64,000 nt of DNA from Halostella limicola (GTDB lineage: Archaea; Halobacteriota; Halobacteria; Halobacteriales; Natronoarchaeaceae): the NCBI RefSeq assembly GCF_003675875.1, contig NZ_RCDI01000001.1:558001-622000 (forward strand). Direction: 5' to 3'. Position 1 is the stretch's first letter. The number at the start of each line of letters is the position of its first letter. Under the pieces are notes generated by a model, which did not search any database, had not been told where the DNA came from, and saw nothing but the letters and a program-made list of their open reading frames with translations. Of this stretch, positions 1-8,301 are shown in pieces. The position numbers and the translations under genes were made by a program.

Positions 1-178
1 GTGTGCTGCAGTCGCGCCCTGTATTCAGTTTGCTCCTCAGGGACCCACCTGTTTGTCTGACAGTCGATACCGAAGCGAGGAAAGATGGTGTCGCTCTGTT
101 ATCCGCCTCCAGCCAACGGAACGATTGTGAGAACGAGCGTGTGGAGGTCTTCAGTTGACGGTACACACGCCCGGCGTC

Positions 179-498
179 ATGAGACGCCGTCGTATACCCG
201 ACGTGGCGAGTGCGGTGCGGCGGCGCTGTACTATCGCGATCCTCAACGACCACGGTGAACCGCTCTCTTGAGCAGAAATCGCCGAGCGCGTCGCAGCCCG
301 CCAGTACGAGGTCGAGCGTAAGATGGTAACGAGCAAGCAGTGAGAGGGTGTCTGTACGGCCTCTATCAGGCGCACCTGGGGAAATTGACCGATGTCGAGG
401 CGGTCGCCTTCGTCGAGCGGGCCAAGATTCTCGCTCCAGCAAACACGGTGGCGTTGGCTCATGCACTCCGTCGACTGCGGACACAGTTCTCCGTCTGA
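179..498 (+). pseudogene. broken haloarchaeal winged-helix (DUF7344-like) gene
   Basis: Read in pieces, the plus strand resembles the small haloarchaeal HTH family (DUF7344 type). An N-terminal helix with RRR.TIAILNDHGEPLS is followed by AEIAERVAARQYEVE. After a frame change comes YGLYQAHLGKLTDVEAVAF with a C-terminal helix ending at the TGA at 496-498. An in-frame TGA at 269-271 and at least one frameshift near 340-350 break it, so it cannot make the full protein. These proteins are thought to be DNA-binding regulators. The family assignment is from recalled consensus; the lesions are read directly. It lies in a decayed region with the orc1/cdc6 remnant. Confidence 0.55.
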
Positions 499-626
499 TC
501 GGCCCACGACGTGTGGGCGACGACATGCCGCGACGGGAGCGAGGTCGCTGCTCTAGGTCTCCTCACGTGCCGCCGTCCGGCGACGCCGCAGGAGTAGCAC
601 CGGGCCCCCACGCCCCTCCTGCTAGT

Positions 627-884
627 TCAGTCCCCCCATGCACTGGGCCCGATGCCGAGGCGCTGGACGACCGGTCGGTAGAGACTCCCAACAACGAGCA
701 CAATCAGCAATTCGATCCAGAAGCCCACGTCGCCGGCGAGTGACCGGACGACGGAGAGCACGAGAAATACGAGGAGCAGCAGCGCGACGTAGTGGGGGAC
801 GACCTCGAGGAGCCGGTTGCTGTTCAGAGCTATCGGTTGCACCGGAGACAACAAAACGATTGTTGGGACAGGCGACGTCCGCAA
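627..884 (-). CDS. small two-helix membrane protein, haloarchaeal, function unknown
   Basis: An 85-codon frame. The central part has two hydrophobic stretches (about residues 31-48 and 53-68) separated by a short RSLAGDVG turn. It ends with a conserved-looking tail, YRPVVQRLGIGPSAWGD. Such short, two-helix proteins with a VGPS-type C-terminus are common hypothetical proteins in haloarchaea. The first 20 or so residues have poor composition, so the true start may be internal or the 5' end may be truncated. It lies just downstream of the orc1/cdc6 remnant on the same strand, in a decayed region. No function can be assigned. Confidence 0.45.
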   Translation of the reverse strand: MRTSPVPTIVLLSPVQPIALNSNRLLEVVPHYVALLLLVFLVLSVVRSLAGDVGFWIELLIVLVVGSLYRPVVQRLGIGPSAWGD

Positions 885-974
885 CCGAGAGACGACATCT
901 CAGAACAGCTGATGAGCCATCAGAAGCGATAGCCGAGTCAGCAGAACGGCCAGCTCCTGCCAACAACACGATAG

Positions 975-1237
975 CGAGATCGTCGGTCCGAGCGGCGAAC
1001 CCCTGACAGACGCGTCGCGTCGTGAGCGTCTTCCCCGTCCCCGGCGGGCCGTAGATCGAGACGGTCGTCGGGAGGTAGCCCTCGTGCACCCCGTTCAACA
1101 GCGTCGCGAGGTCGCGTTCCTGTGTGTCCCGACCGACGATCTTGTCCGGCTCAGTAAGGGGATCGAGCGCGCCCTTGTCGGCGAAGACGCTGTCGTCGGG
1201 GGCGGTGTTCGTCGAAGAGGTCGTCGTACTTGCTCAT
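975..1237 (-). pseudogene. orc1/cdc6 N-terminal remnant, frameshifted and truncated
   Basis: An ATG at 1237 opens MSKYDDLFDE, the usual start of haloarchaeal Orc1/Cdc6. One base appears to be missing in the C-run near 1203-1210. In the next frame the protein continues as APDDSVFADKGALDPL, then IVGRDTQERDLATLLNGV, then the Walker A motif GPPGTGKT and RRVCQGFAARTDDLAIV. Similarity stops after LAIV (near 975) and unrelated sequence follows, so the Walker B, sensor and winged-helix parts are lost. An intact Orc1/Cdc6 is about 400 residues and binds and opens replication origins. This remnant cannot do that. It marks a former replicon gene or an abandoned origin region. Confidence 0.8.
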
Positions 1238-1689
1238 GGCGGCGTTCAGCGGGGTGACGCGTGAGTACACGCCAGCAGTGATAAAGGTGCGCAAGGACCG
1301 GATGGTGTCGAGCGCGACGCTGGCGGCGGACGCGTTATTGTCCTCCGTGCGCTGGGGATAGCGGGCCGTGTGCCAGCGGACTGACGACTGAAGAGCGCCC
1401 GAGCACGGGAAACAGTGGGGACCAATCGGGCTCTCCGACTCGGCCATCGACCGACGCCGTCGCGGCACCACCGACGCGGTCGCAGCGGTGCGGAGGCGTC
1501 GCCGCTCCCAGTCGTCGCAGCGAACTGGCTGCACCGCGTCACGCCCACTGACCCAGATCGGATTCGTCGGAGGCGTCACCGTCTGGCGGAACTCATCCAC
1601 GATGGGGCCAATTCACAGTCGGCGATGGTCGGGCCACGGCGTGCTGAATCGGGGCTCATGTGAAAAAATGATCTATCGGAGACACATTC
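1238..1689. other. gene-free stretch, decayed sequence
   Basis: No open frame here has a convincing protein. The frames present are Arg/Ser-rich shadows without initiation context or recognisable motifs. With the two broken genes to the left, this looks like decaying DNA upstream of the orc1/cdc6 remnant. The upstream region of an orc gene is where haloarchaeal origin repeats usually lie, but I did not find clear repeated origin boxes. Confidence 0.5.
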
Positions 1690-2352
1690 CTACCGTGTTA
1701 TCGTCAGACCCCCATCCATTTTGAAGAAGCCGAGGTGAAGTTCGTAGGGTGGTTCTGTGTCTTCGCTCTTTATCGTTCGAGTCACCAGTTCACCCTCGTT
1801 CACATTGAGGGCTACGCTATGTAGTGAACAGTGGACATCAAGGGTGACAGACCCGCCCCAGTCCTCGATCGTTGCGCTGTCATAGTCTTCAATAAGATCA
1901 TACGGAGGCCAATTCTCAAAGCCCGTTGACGCTACTTTCCCACCGGTTTCTTCGATCACGAGATCGTTTCCTTCCTCTCTGAACTCCACCTCGTAAAACG
2001 TCGGCCCTAATGGGACCGATCCGAGGTCAGGAGCATTGAAGGATGACATCTGCGTAAAAATCCCACTTTCGACCAGATGGCCATCCTCATGGTGGAGATG
2101 GACGTCATGAGGAACGGGAAAGCCCTCCCCGAAATAGTTCACTTCATCATTCGTCCACCGGACAGTCGCACTCCCTTCACCACCGAGTCTTACGTTCGCC
2201 TGATTGGGAGTGAAGTTATGGCCCCTGAGGTAGATATCGGTTCCCTGACCAGGCGACGCAGTTGCGGAGCCGGTCAGCACTGTCCCCCCGGTAACGCCTG
2301 CACCGATCGTTTTCAGTACGTTCCGCCGTGTCGATCCTCTCAGTTCGTTCAT
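1690..2352 (-). CDS. Tat-exported cupredoxin-fold protein
   Basis: A 220-aa protein with an N-terminal Tat signal (STRRNVLKTIG, twin Arg at residues 9-10) followed by a short hydrophobic stretch and ATASPGQ. The mature part looks like a cupredoxin beta-sandwich. His82 (in FPVPHDV) and the Cys175-x2-His178 pair (DVHCSLHS) match type-1 copper ligands. The axial Met expected shortly after the last His is not evident, so the site may be atypical or three-coordinate. Family members are secreted or membrane-attached one-electron carriers. No C-terminal anchor is seen. It stands alone on the minus strand, but a multicopper oxidase lies 4 kb away and could be a redox partner (inference). Confidence 0.65.
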   Translation of the reverse strand: MNELRGSTRRNVLKTIGAGVTGGTVLTGSATASPGQGTDIYLRGHNFTPNQANVRLGGEGSATVRWTNDEVNYFGEGFPVPHDVHLHHEDGHLVESGIFTQMSSFNAPDLGSVPLGPTFYEVEFREEGNDLVIEETGGKVASTGFENWPPYDLIEDYDSATIEDWGGSVTLDVHCSLHSVALNVNEGELVTRTIKSEDTEPPYELHLGFFKMDGGLTITR

Positions 2353-2659
2353 GGGTCTGCAATTGGTTCGATCATGTGTCAGTCCGTCCGCTCAGCAGTC
2401 CGGATACGGGCTCGCTGTTGGTTTTCCCTCGCCAATTGAGATTCTCACCTCCATGGTAGTAGAGAAGATAACGCACGACATGGCCGATAAAAACACACTA
2501 GACTCTGTTCTAGGTAACTCTCTGACGAGTCCGTGTCGGCGTGGAACTCCACCGTGTGACTCCCTCGCTCTTCAGGACCTGGAATCTGGAGAAGTCGATT
2601 CGGACTGTACCAAACAGAGAACGCTGATCTCTCAAGGGTGTGGTCCCGACAGACTTCCG
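2353..2659. other. intergenic, no gene seen
   Basis: The spacer lies between the acetyltransferase stop and the cupredoxin start, both on the minus strand. It should hold the cupredoxin gene's promoter. Only short self-complementary words are visible, such as CTAGA..TCTAG near 2508. No open frame with credible coding character is present. Confidence 0.5.
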
Positions 2660-3172
2660 TTACGGTGCGATCAGCCCGTAACGGCGGACATCCACGTATT
2701 CTCCGTCGACATATTCCTGCTCTCGAAGGACGCCTTCCTGTTCGAATCCATGCTTCTCCAGCACTCGTATCGACGCCCTGTTGTCCTCGTTTACTCGTGC
2801 CCAGACTTTGTGAAGGCCTCTGTCGTTGAACGCATGTGTGAGACACAACTCGACAGCTTCGGTGGCAAAGCCGTTGCCCTGTTCCTCGGGGGTGATCACG
2901 ATCCACCCTAGTTCGGCGTTGCTGGCCTGCGTATCGAGTTCTGTCAGCGCGACGTGTCCGATGGGAGTCCCGTTACGACAGACGAGAAACTGCACTGTGT
3001 CTTCGGTCTCTTCGATAAAGTCGGCGACCTCGGTTTCGGACCACGGTACGGACACGCCTGCTTGCTGCCGGATCGAGGGGTCGTTGAGCTGCTTCTCGAC
3101 GAACGGATAATCCTCGGGATGAATCGTATTGAGCGTCACTCGCTCACCACGCATGAATACTGCCCCAGGCAT
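2660..3172 (-). CDS. GNAT-family N-acetyltransferase (RimJ/RimL type)
   Basis: A 170-aa cytoplasmic protein of normal length for the RimJ/RimL-like GNAT group, which transfers acetyl from acetyl-CoA to an amino group of a protein N-terminus or small molecule. The start MPGAVFMRGERVTL is typical of haloarchaeal members. The acetyl-CoA pyrophosphate-binding loop is EEQGNGFATEA (residues 96-106). The NRASIRVLEKHGF helix (131-143) is the usual motif-B end of the family. The substrate cannot be told from sequence. It is flanked by long non-coding stretches on both sides and does not look operonic. Confidence 0.85.
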   Translation of the reverse strand: MPGAVFMRGERVTLNTIHPEDYPFVEKQLNDPSIRQQAGVSVPWSETEVADFIEETEDTVQFLVCRNGTPIGHVALTELDTQASNAELGWIVITPEEQGNGFATEAVELCLTHAFNDRGLHKVWARVNEDNRASIRVLEKHGFEQEGVLREQEYVDGEYVDVRRYGLIAP

Positions 3173-3729
3173 AGGCTCCGATTCTGGCGCTGTTTTCTTA
3201 ACCCTGCCCCAGAGACCGCGATCTGTCTCGCGTCGTACTGCCGTCCAGCCTCTGATGAACTTCGCCTCTGTCTTCCCCCTGAATGTCCTATTCTACTTCT
3301 TCCGGGTCCCAGGGATCGTAACACCGTACGAGCATGATACCCGGGTAGCCTCATGAAGCGACCTGCGCAGTTCCTGATCCTGCCGACGAAAACATACTCA
3401 TCCACCAAAGGTGTCACCCCGTCAACTCGAAATGGAGGGGAAGGGCTGCCGCAACACCCCTCGTCAGAGACGGAGCAGTCCATCCGCTCGTCCCGACATC
3501 TGGGTGACCCGTACAGCATTGGGCACTCCTGCGCTACCGCGGACGACCACCGTGTGAGCGTCGCCTCGACAGTGAAACGCGACGTGAGCATCGCGCCCGT
3601 CCCGACGGGGCGAATGGCCGCCGTGCGGTGTCGACTTGGTCGTCCTCCCGACCATGCACTGCGTCTCCGCACGCACGAGGCCCGGCGCCACACCGTCATG
3701 GCGTCGTGTGGGCAATGGCGTGGCTCGCC
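3173..3729. other. gene-free stretch of about 560 nt
   Basis: Only Arg/Ser/Pro-rich shadow frames are present on both strands. None has a recognisable motif, and none has a start positioned against a neighbouring gene. The right part lies downstream of the 5'-nucleotidase gene and the left part upstream of the acetyltransferase. The high GC of the right half suggests recent loss of a gene, but no family could be identified. Confidence 0.4.
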
Positions 3730-5682
3730 TCACCGCCCCGGTCGACCGGGAACCTCGTCGGCCGGCACCCGTCCGCGCAACACGAAGGTGTCCCACGCAG
3801 CGGCGACCGGGAGGTCGATCAGGGCACCGTCGTCATCCCGGTAGTCGTAGTACCCCTCGTCGGGATCGAACCCACCGAACACGCGGAGGTCCGGTTCCTC
3901 AGTGTCCGCGAGCGCGGCGAGGTCGTCGCGGTCGAAGATCACCCGCAGTGCGCCTGCCTCCCCGCGGCCGCGGATCCCCTGTGCCTCCGCGTGGTCCCCG
4001 GTGCGCGTGACCGCGTAGAAGGTGCCGTCGGCCGGCCCCTCCACGGCAGCCGGCAACTCGAGGAAGACGCTGATGCGGTCACGATCCGCGGTCACTTGTC
4101 GGGCGTCCGTCCGCGCATCGACACGCAGGATGCGGTGCTCGACGCTGGGTGAGACCGTCCCCTTCGCCTCGAGCATGTCGAGCGTGATGGGCCCCTGTGG
4201 CCCGTCGGATTCGTGGACGACGTCGGCGTCTGCGAGCTCGTCGAACCCGGCGACGTAGCTGTTCGTCGTGAACGTATAGGTCGTGTCGGGGTCGAGCGGC
4301 TCGCCCTGTACGTAGACGGCCTCGACCTGCCCGTCCCCGTCGTGGCCCGACCACTCGTACTGGACGCCGCCTACCTGGACGGACTGCTGTGCGCCGAAGG
4401 TCGACCACGGGAGCGCCGCAATCTGGCTCTCGAGGAGGGCCTGCAGGGTGCGTCCCTTGACCTCCATCGTGACGATGGTGTTGGGGAACGGAAGGATGTC
4501 GAGCCACTCTAGCCCGGTGATACCGCCGGGGCCGTACACCTGGTTCGAGCGGATCCCGCCGGCGTTCTGGAGCGCAGCGTCGACCTCGTCCACGCCCGGG
4601 GCGTTGGCCTCGGCGTACTCCATCATGAGGTCACAGATCAGGTTCCCCAGCGCGCTCTCCTTGGCGTAGTTGGTGTCGAACCTGGCGTCGAGCGTGACGT
4701 CGGTGGTGAAGTACTCCCGTCCCAGTTCGGCCTCGAGCTGGTCCCGCCACGTCGAGACGATGGAGGCCATCCCGTCGTCGGGCTCGAGCGCGGCGACGTC
4801 GGGATCGTGTCGCTGCCAGTCGACGAGGTCCCCGTCCACAGTGAGCGTGAGCTCGCCGAGGTGGTCGAACTCGTCGCCGACCTCACTGATGACGGTCCCC
4901 GCGTGAACCTCCGGCTCGTCCATCGTGACCTCCGAATGCGAGCCGACGATGGCGTCCAGGTCGTCGACTGCCTCCGCGATCTCGTAGTGGGTCGAGTGGT
5001 TGGTGTGGGAGGCGAGGACGACGACGTCCGCTCCGGCGTCCTTGAGCGCGGCCGTCGCTGCCTCGCTCGCCGTGACCGGGTCGATGGCCTGGTAGTCCGC
5101 CGGATAGTCGGTGATGTCGTAGAAGTTCCGGACGCCGCTCCCGAAGACGCCGAGCGTGACCCCGCCGACGTCGCGGGTGATCCACGGTTCCGTTCCCGGG
5201 ATCGGGTCGCCGTCGGGTGTGCGGAGGTTGGCGACCACCCAGGGAAACGTGCTGTCCGCGAACCGCTCCGTGGCGACGTCGATCCCGAAATCGAACTCGT
5301 GGTTGCCGACACCCACCGCCAGCGGGTCGAGGTAGTTGAGCGCCTCGACCATATGCTCGCCTTCGTGGATGAGGCCCATGATCGACGGCGCAAGGTCGTC
5401 GCCGATGCCGAGGAACACCGCGTTCTCTCGGGCGCTACGCAAGTCGTCGATGAGCGTCTGGTATCGGGCGATGTCCATGGCCCTGTCATCGGTCGGGTCC
5501 CCGAAGCGACCGTGGAAGTGACTATCGTGGAGGATGGTCACCGTCTCGGCCGACTGTGCGGCGACCGTTCCACCCTGTGCGACGCCGAGGCCGCCGGCAG
5601 CAAGCCCTCCGGCCGTCGCTGAGAGGACGTTCCGTCGTGTGATCGACTCCTGCGTGTCTAATGAATCATCACTGTCTGGCAT
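3730..5682 (-). CDS. Tat-exported 5'-nucleotidase / UshA-family metallophosphoesterase
   Basis: A 650-aa protein. The Tat signal is SITRRNVLSATAGG (Arg16-Arg17) followed by AAQSAET. The metallophosphoesterase domain shows the ordered metal motifs D-x-H (HDSHFHGR, residues 52-59), GD (GIGDDLA, about 92-98), GNHEFD (126-131), and the later LASHTNHSTH and GSHSEV histidines. The 5'-nucleotidase C-terminal substrate domain follows, with NAGGIR and LPFPNTIVTMEVKG. An extra C-terminal stretch of about 110 residues after HRILRVDA is unusual. Family members hydrolyse nucleotides or related phosphoesters outside the cell. The upstream region carries a TATA-like element and an inverted repeat. A second UshA-type gene lies at 12423-14516. 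Confidence 0.85.
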   Translation of the reverse strand: MPDSDDSLDTQESITRRNVLSATAGGLAAGGLGVAQGGTVAAQSAETVTILHDSHFHGRFGDPTDDRAMDIARYQTLIDDLRSARENAVFLGIGDDLAPSIMGLIHEGEHMVEALNYLDPLAVGVGNHEFDFGIDVATERFADSTFPWVVANLRTPDGDPIPGTEPWITRDVGGVTLGVFGSGVRNFYDITDYPADYQAIDPVTASEAATAALKDAGADVVVLASHTNHSTHYEIAEAVDDLDAIVGSHSEVTMDEPEVHAGTVISEVGDEFDHLGELTLTVDGDLVDWQRHDPDVAALEPDDGMASIVSTWRDQLEAELGREYFTTDVTLDARFDTNYAKESALGNLICDLMMEYAEANAPGVDEVDAALQNAGGIRSNQVYGPGGITGLEWLDILPFPNTIVTMEVKGRTLQALLESQIAALPWSTFGAQQSVQVGGVQYEWSGHDGDGQVEAVYVQGEPLDPDTTYTFTTNSYVAGFDELADADVVHESDGPQGPITLDMLEAKGTVSPSVEHRILRVDARTDARQVTADRDRISVFLELPAAVEGPADGTFYAVTRTGDHAEAQGIRGRGEAGALRVIFDRDDLAALADTEEPDLRVFGGFDPDEGYYDYRDDDGALIDLPVAAAWDTFVLRGRVPADEVPGRPGR

Positions 5683-5722
5683 ACCGTTCTGAGCGTCAAC
5701 ACAGTGGTATGTTAATGTAAGG

Positions 5723-5730
5723 GAATAAAA
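5723..5730 (-). promoter_or_regulatory. TATA-like element for the 5'-nucleotidase gene
   Basis: On the minus strand the sequence reads TTTTATTC about 42-48 nt before the ATG at 5682. The spacing predicts transcription starting near 5700 and a short leader, as is common in haloarchaea. Assignment is by sequence and position only. Confidence 0.4.
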
Positions 5731-5741
5731 TGTACAACAAA

Positions 5742-5764
5742 ACTACTAGAATTACAAAAGTAGT
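5742..5764. promoter_or_regulatory. inverted repeat ACTACT-N11-AGTAGT, operator candidate
   Basis: Two perfect 6-nt half-sites, ACTACT (5742-5747) and AGTAGT (5759-5764), are 11 nt apart. They lie immediately upstream of the TATA-like element of the 5'-nucleotidase gene. A dimeric regulator could bind here. The regulator is unknown. Confidence 0.4.
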
Positions 5765-6017
5765 ATAATTAACAGGCAATCAGATGGATCCAATTCAACA
5801 CTATGTCGGTAGTCTCCGGCGTGCGACCCAAAACACCTCTCAGCGACAGAGACGGGGCCAGACGCAGACTCCGCGACATGTGGGACCTCTCGTGGGGATG
5901 TATTCGCTGATTATGGAAATATGAGTCTCATAAATATTCCGTATAAACAGCGTAAATTCAGCCGAATAGGGATAAGTGGTTGATTCTTAATACTGACACT
6001 ACTGACGTGTCTCGAAG

Positions 6018-7703
6018 ATGACGCACAACTACAACCGCCGCGCGGTGCTGAAAGGGGCCGGTGCGGCCCTCGGCATCGCAGGTGGCCTTCGGCTCGGAAC
6101 AGGGAGTGCGGTCGCGCGCACGTCCCCCGAACTGGACAAATACGTCCAACCCCTGCCGATCCCGGACGTGCGAGCGCCCGACGGCCGACGACAGGGCGCC
6201 GACTATCACGAGATCCCTCTCACGGAGTTCACGGCACAACTCCACCCCGATCTGCCGGAAACCACGCTCTGGGGATACGACGGCCAATACCCCGGGCCGA
6301 TCATCCGCGCACGCCGGAACGAACGTATCAAGGTGCAGTTCGGCAACGGTGCGCTCCCCTCGGAGCATCTCCTGAGCGTCGACGAGCGCATCGCTGGCAC
6401 GACCCCCGACGACTACCCCGAGTTCGACGGGCCCGTGCCGGAGGTCCGGACGGTGACGCATTTCCACGGGCTCAACGTCGACCCCGAAAACGACGGTCAG
6501 GCCGAGATGTGGACGTCGCCGGACGGGGTGACGGGCCCGCGATTCGCCACGCACGTCCACGACATCCCGAACCGCCAGTCCAGGCTGACGTCGTCGTATC
6601 ACGACCACGCCCTGGGCATCAGTCGTCTCAACCTCTACGCCGGGCTGGTCGGCTTCTATTTCATCCGAAGTCGCGCCGAGGACCGCCTGGACCTGCCCAG
6701 CGGCGAGTACGATATCCCACTCATGCTCCACGACCGGTCGTTCAACGAGGACGGGTCGTTGCACTATCCGGACTCGTTCGAAGCGAACGTCGCCGGTGAT
6801 ACGGCCGTCATCAACGGGGCCGTCTGGCCGTATCTGGAAGTGGAGCCCCGCCGCTACCGACTTCGGTTCGTGAACACGTCGAACGGACGGACGTACAACA
6901 TGCGCCTCGACAACGACGCCGGCACGGCCGTCCCCACGCTGTATCAGGTCGCTGCCGGCCACGGCTTCCTCGAGCGAGTCGTCCCGATCGGCCCGGACGG
7001 CGACCTCGACTCCCTGTTGCTCTCCCCGTTCGAACGCGGGGACGTCATCGTCGACTTTTCCGACCACGCGGGCGAGACGTTCACCGTCACCAACGACGCC
7101 GAGTTCCCGTTCGAGGGCCACACCGAAGGCGCCGACCTCGACGAACTCATGCAGATCCAGGTGGCCGAGTCGAGCAGTGGCCGAGACACCAGCACGCACC
7201 CGTCGGACCTGACCCTCCCGTCGTCGGGTGGCCCCGACGAGCGGAGTGCGACGGAGACCCGGCAGATGACCATGAGTATGACGATGGACGACCATGGGCT
7301 CTCGACACATCTGCTCAACGGCCGACGGTTCACCGAGGAGACACAGATCAAACCCCAGCTCGGAACGACAGAGGTCTGGGAGCTCCAGAACGAGACCCAC
7401 CACACGCATCCGATCCACCTCCACCTGGTCGAGTTCAGCGTGATCGGCCGCGGCCCGGACGGCACCGAGGCGCCCGCCCCGAACGAGCGCGTGGGGAAAG
7501 ACGTCGTCCGCGTCAATCCCGACGAGACGGTTCGCATCGCGGCCAAATTCGGCGACTTCACCGGGCAGTACCCCTGGCACTGTCACATCCTCGAACACGA
7601 GGACCACAAGATGATGCGGCCCTTCGAGGTGGTGTCGGGCAGTGCGGAGAGAAACGGTGAGAAGTCCAAGAGACATCAGAACGATCCGGATACTGACGAC
7701 TGA
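6018..7703 (+). CDS. Tat-exported multicopper oxidase (CotA/bilirubin oxidase type)
   Basis: A 561-aa protein with a Tat signal at its start (NYNRRAVLKGAG, Arg7-Arg8). All four copper-ligand motifs of multicopper oxidases are present: HFHG (148-151), YHDH (194-197), HPIHLH (464-469) and HCHILEHE (521-528). The three-cupredoxin arrangement and length fit the CotA / bilirubin oxidase / PcoA-like group. Such enzymes take electrons from phenols, metals or bilirubin at a type-1 copper and reduce O2 to water at a trinuclear cluster. A Met-rich stretch (MTMSMTMDDHG, near residues 417-427) resembles copper- or substrate-binding loops. A 1.7-kb open frame on the opposite strand is only a composition shadow. 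It is followed by three LVIVD proteins on the same strand. Confidence 0.92.
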   Translation: MTHNYNRRAVLKGAGAALGIAGGLRLGTGSAVARTSPELDKYVQPLPIPDVRAPDGRRQGADYHEIPLTEFTAQLHPDLPETTLWGYDGQYPGPIIRARRNERIKVQFGNGALPSEHLLSVDERIAGTTPDDYPEFDGPVPEVRTVTHFHGLNVDPENDGQAEMWTSPDGVTGPRFATHVHDIPNRQSRLTSSYHDHALGISRLNLYAGLVGFYFIRSRAEDRLDLPSGEYDIPLMLHDRSFNEDGSLHYPDSFEANVAGDTAVINGAVWPYLEVEPRRYRLRFVNTSNGRTYNMRLDNDAGTAVPTLYQVAAGHGFLERVVPIGPDGDLDSLLLSPFERGDVIVDFSDHAGETFTVTNDAEFPFEGHTEGADLDELMQIQVAESSSGRDTSTHPSDLTLPSSGGPDERSATETRQMTMSMTMDDHGLSTHLLNGRRFTEETQIKPQLGTTEVWELQNETHHTHPIHLHLVEFSVIGRGPDGTEAPAPNERVGKDVVRVNPDETVRIAAKFGDFTGQYPWHCHILEHEDHKMMRPFEVVSGSAERNGEKSKRHQNDPDTDD

Positions 7704-8301
7704 GGGAGCGTTCGTTCCCATCGTGTATCCGGTCTGCGGCAGTGGGGAACGAATATCTCATCGAAGAACGCCGCTGACGAGCCAATTGGATGTACGACAC
7801 CCCGCGTGGGAGGGAGGCGGACGAGCGCGACAACGCCGATAGCAACCACGCCATAGTCTCTACCGATGAATGTTCCATGGCCCGGTACGTCAGAGCAGTG
7901 ATCCTGTGACCTCTCTCTGTAGCGGCTGAACACTGATAATCTCAAATCACAGTAGACAGTAGCTCTCTCACAGAAATACGTACCTCTCTTCTTCCAATTC
8001 ATTCTGTTCTCCAGAAGTAGATCCGAGTAATCCAAAGGAACCGCGGAAAATAGGCTCTTTCCCGGACTCTATTATCCACCGTCATGACAGGTAATTAGAT
8101 ACTTCGGAATCTTTCAGGATTATCTTAGTACAATTCTATCCTGTGATTTTCCGGGTCCCACCCCTATGATTAACATATAAAATATAGTATCTATAGTAGC
8201 AGGCGCTGATGGCAAACACTACTACTTCATCGCTGCCATTCATGTCTCTAACTACCGATTTACTATGATACACATCAACGAATGCGAAGACGGATCGTCC
8301 A
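7704..8301. other. gene-free stretch of about 600 nt
   Basis: This spacer lies between the multicopper oxidase and the first LVIVD gene. The left half is GC-rich with no believable frame. The right half becomes AT-rich and contains TA-rich words (ATATAAAATATAG near 8178-8190, GATTTACTATG near 8259-8269). The latter lies about 35-40 nt before the ATG at 8302 and could be the promoter of the LVIVD genes. Confidence 0.45.

Larger units (their letters stand above)
5683..6017. other. divergent intergenic promoter region
   Basis: An AT-rich spacer between the minus-strand 5'-nucleotidase and the plus-strand multicopper oxidase. It should hold both promoters. The nucleotidase side has a visible TATA-like element and an inverted repeat, listed separately. 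No coding frame is seen. Confidence 0.6.

Noticed and set aside
1415-1724. Plus-strand frames near 1415-1724
   Set aside because: Arg-rich without motif, partly antisense to the cupredoxin gene end.
4807-5622. A 271-codon plus-strand frame inside the 5'-nucleotidase gene
   Set aside because: It is antisense to a well-supported gene, with low-complexity composition and no motif.
5958-7721. A 587-codon open frame on the minus strand opposite the multicopper oxidase
   Set aside because: It mirrors a GC-rich gene, is rich in Val/Arg/Asp without motifs, and the plus-strand gene has all copper ligands. It is a codon-bias shadow.
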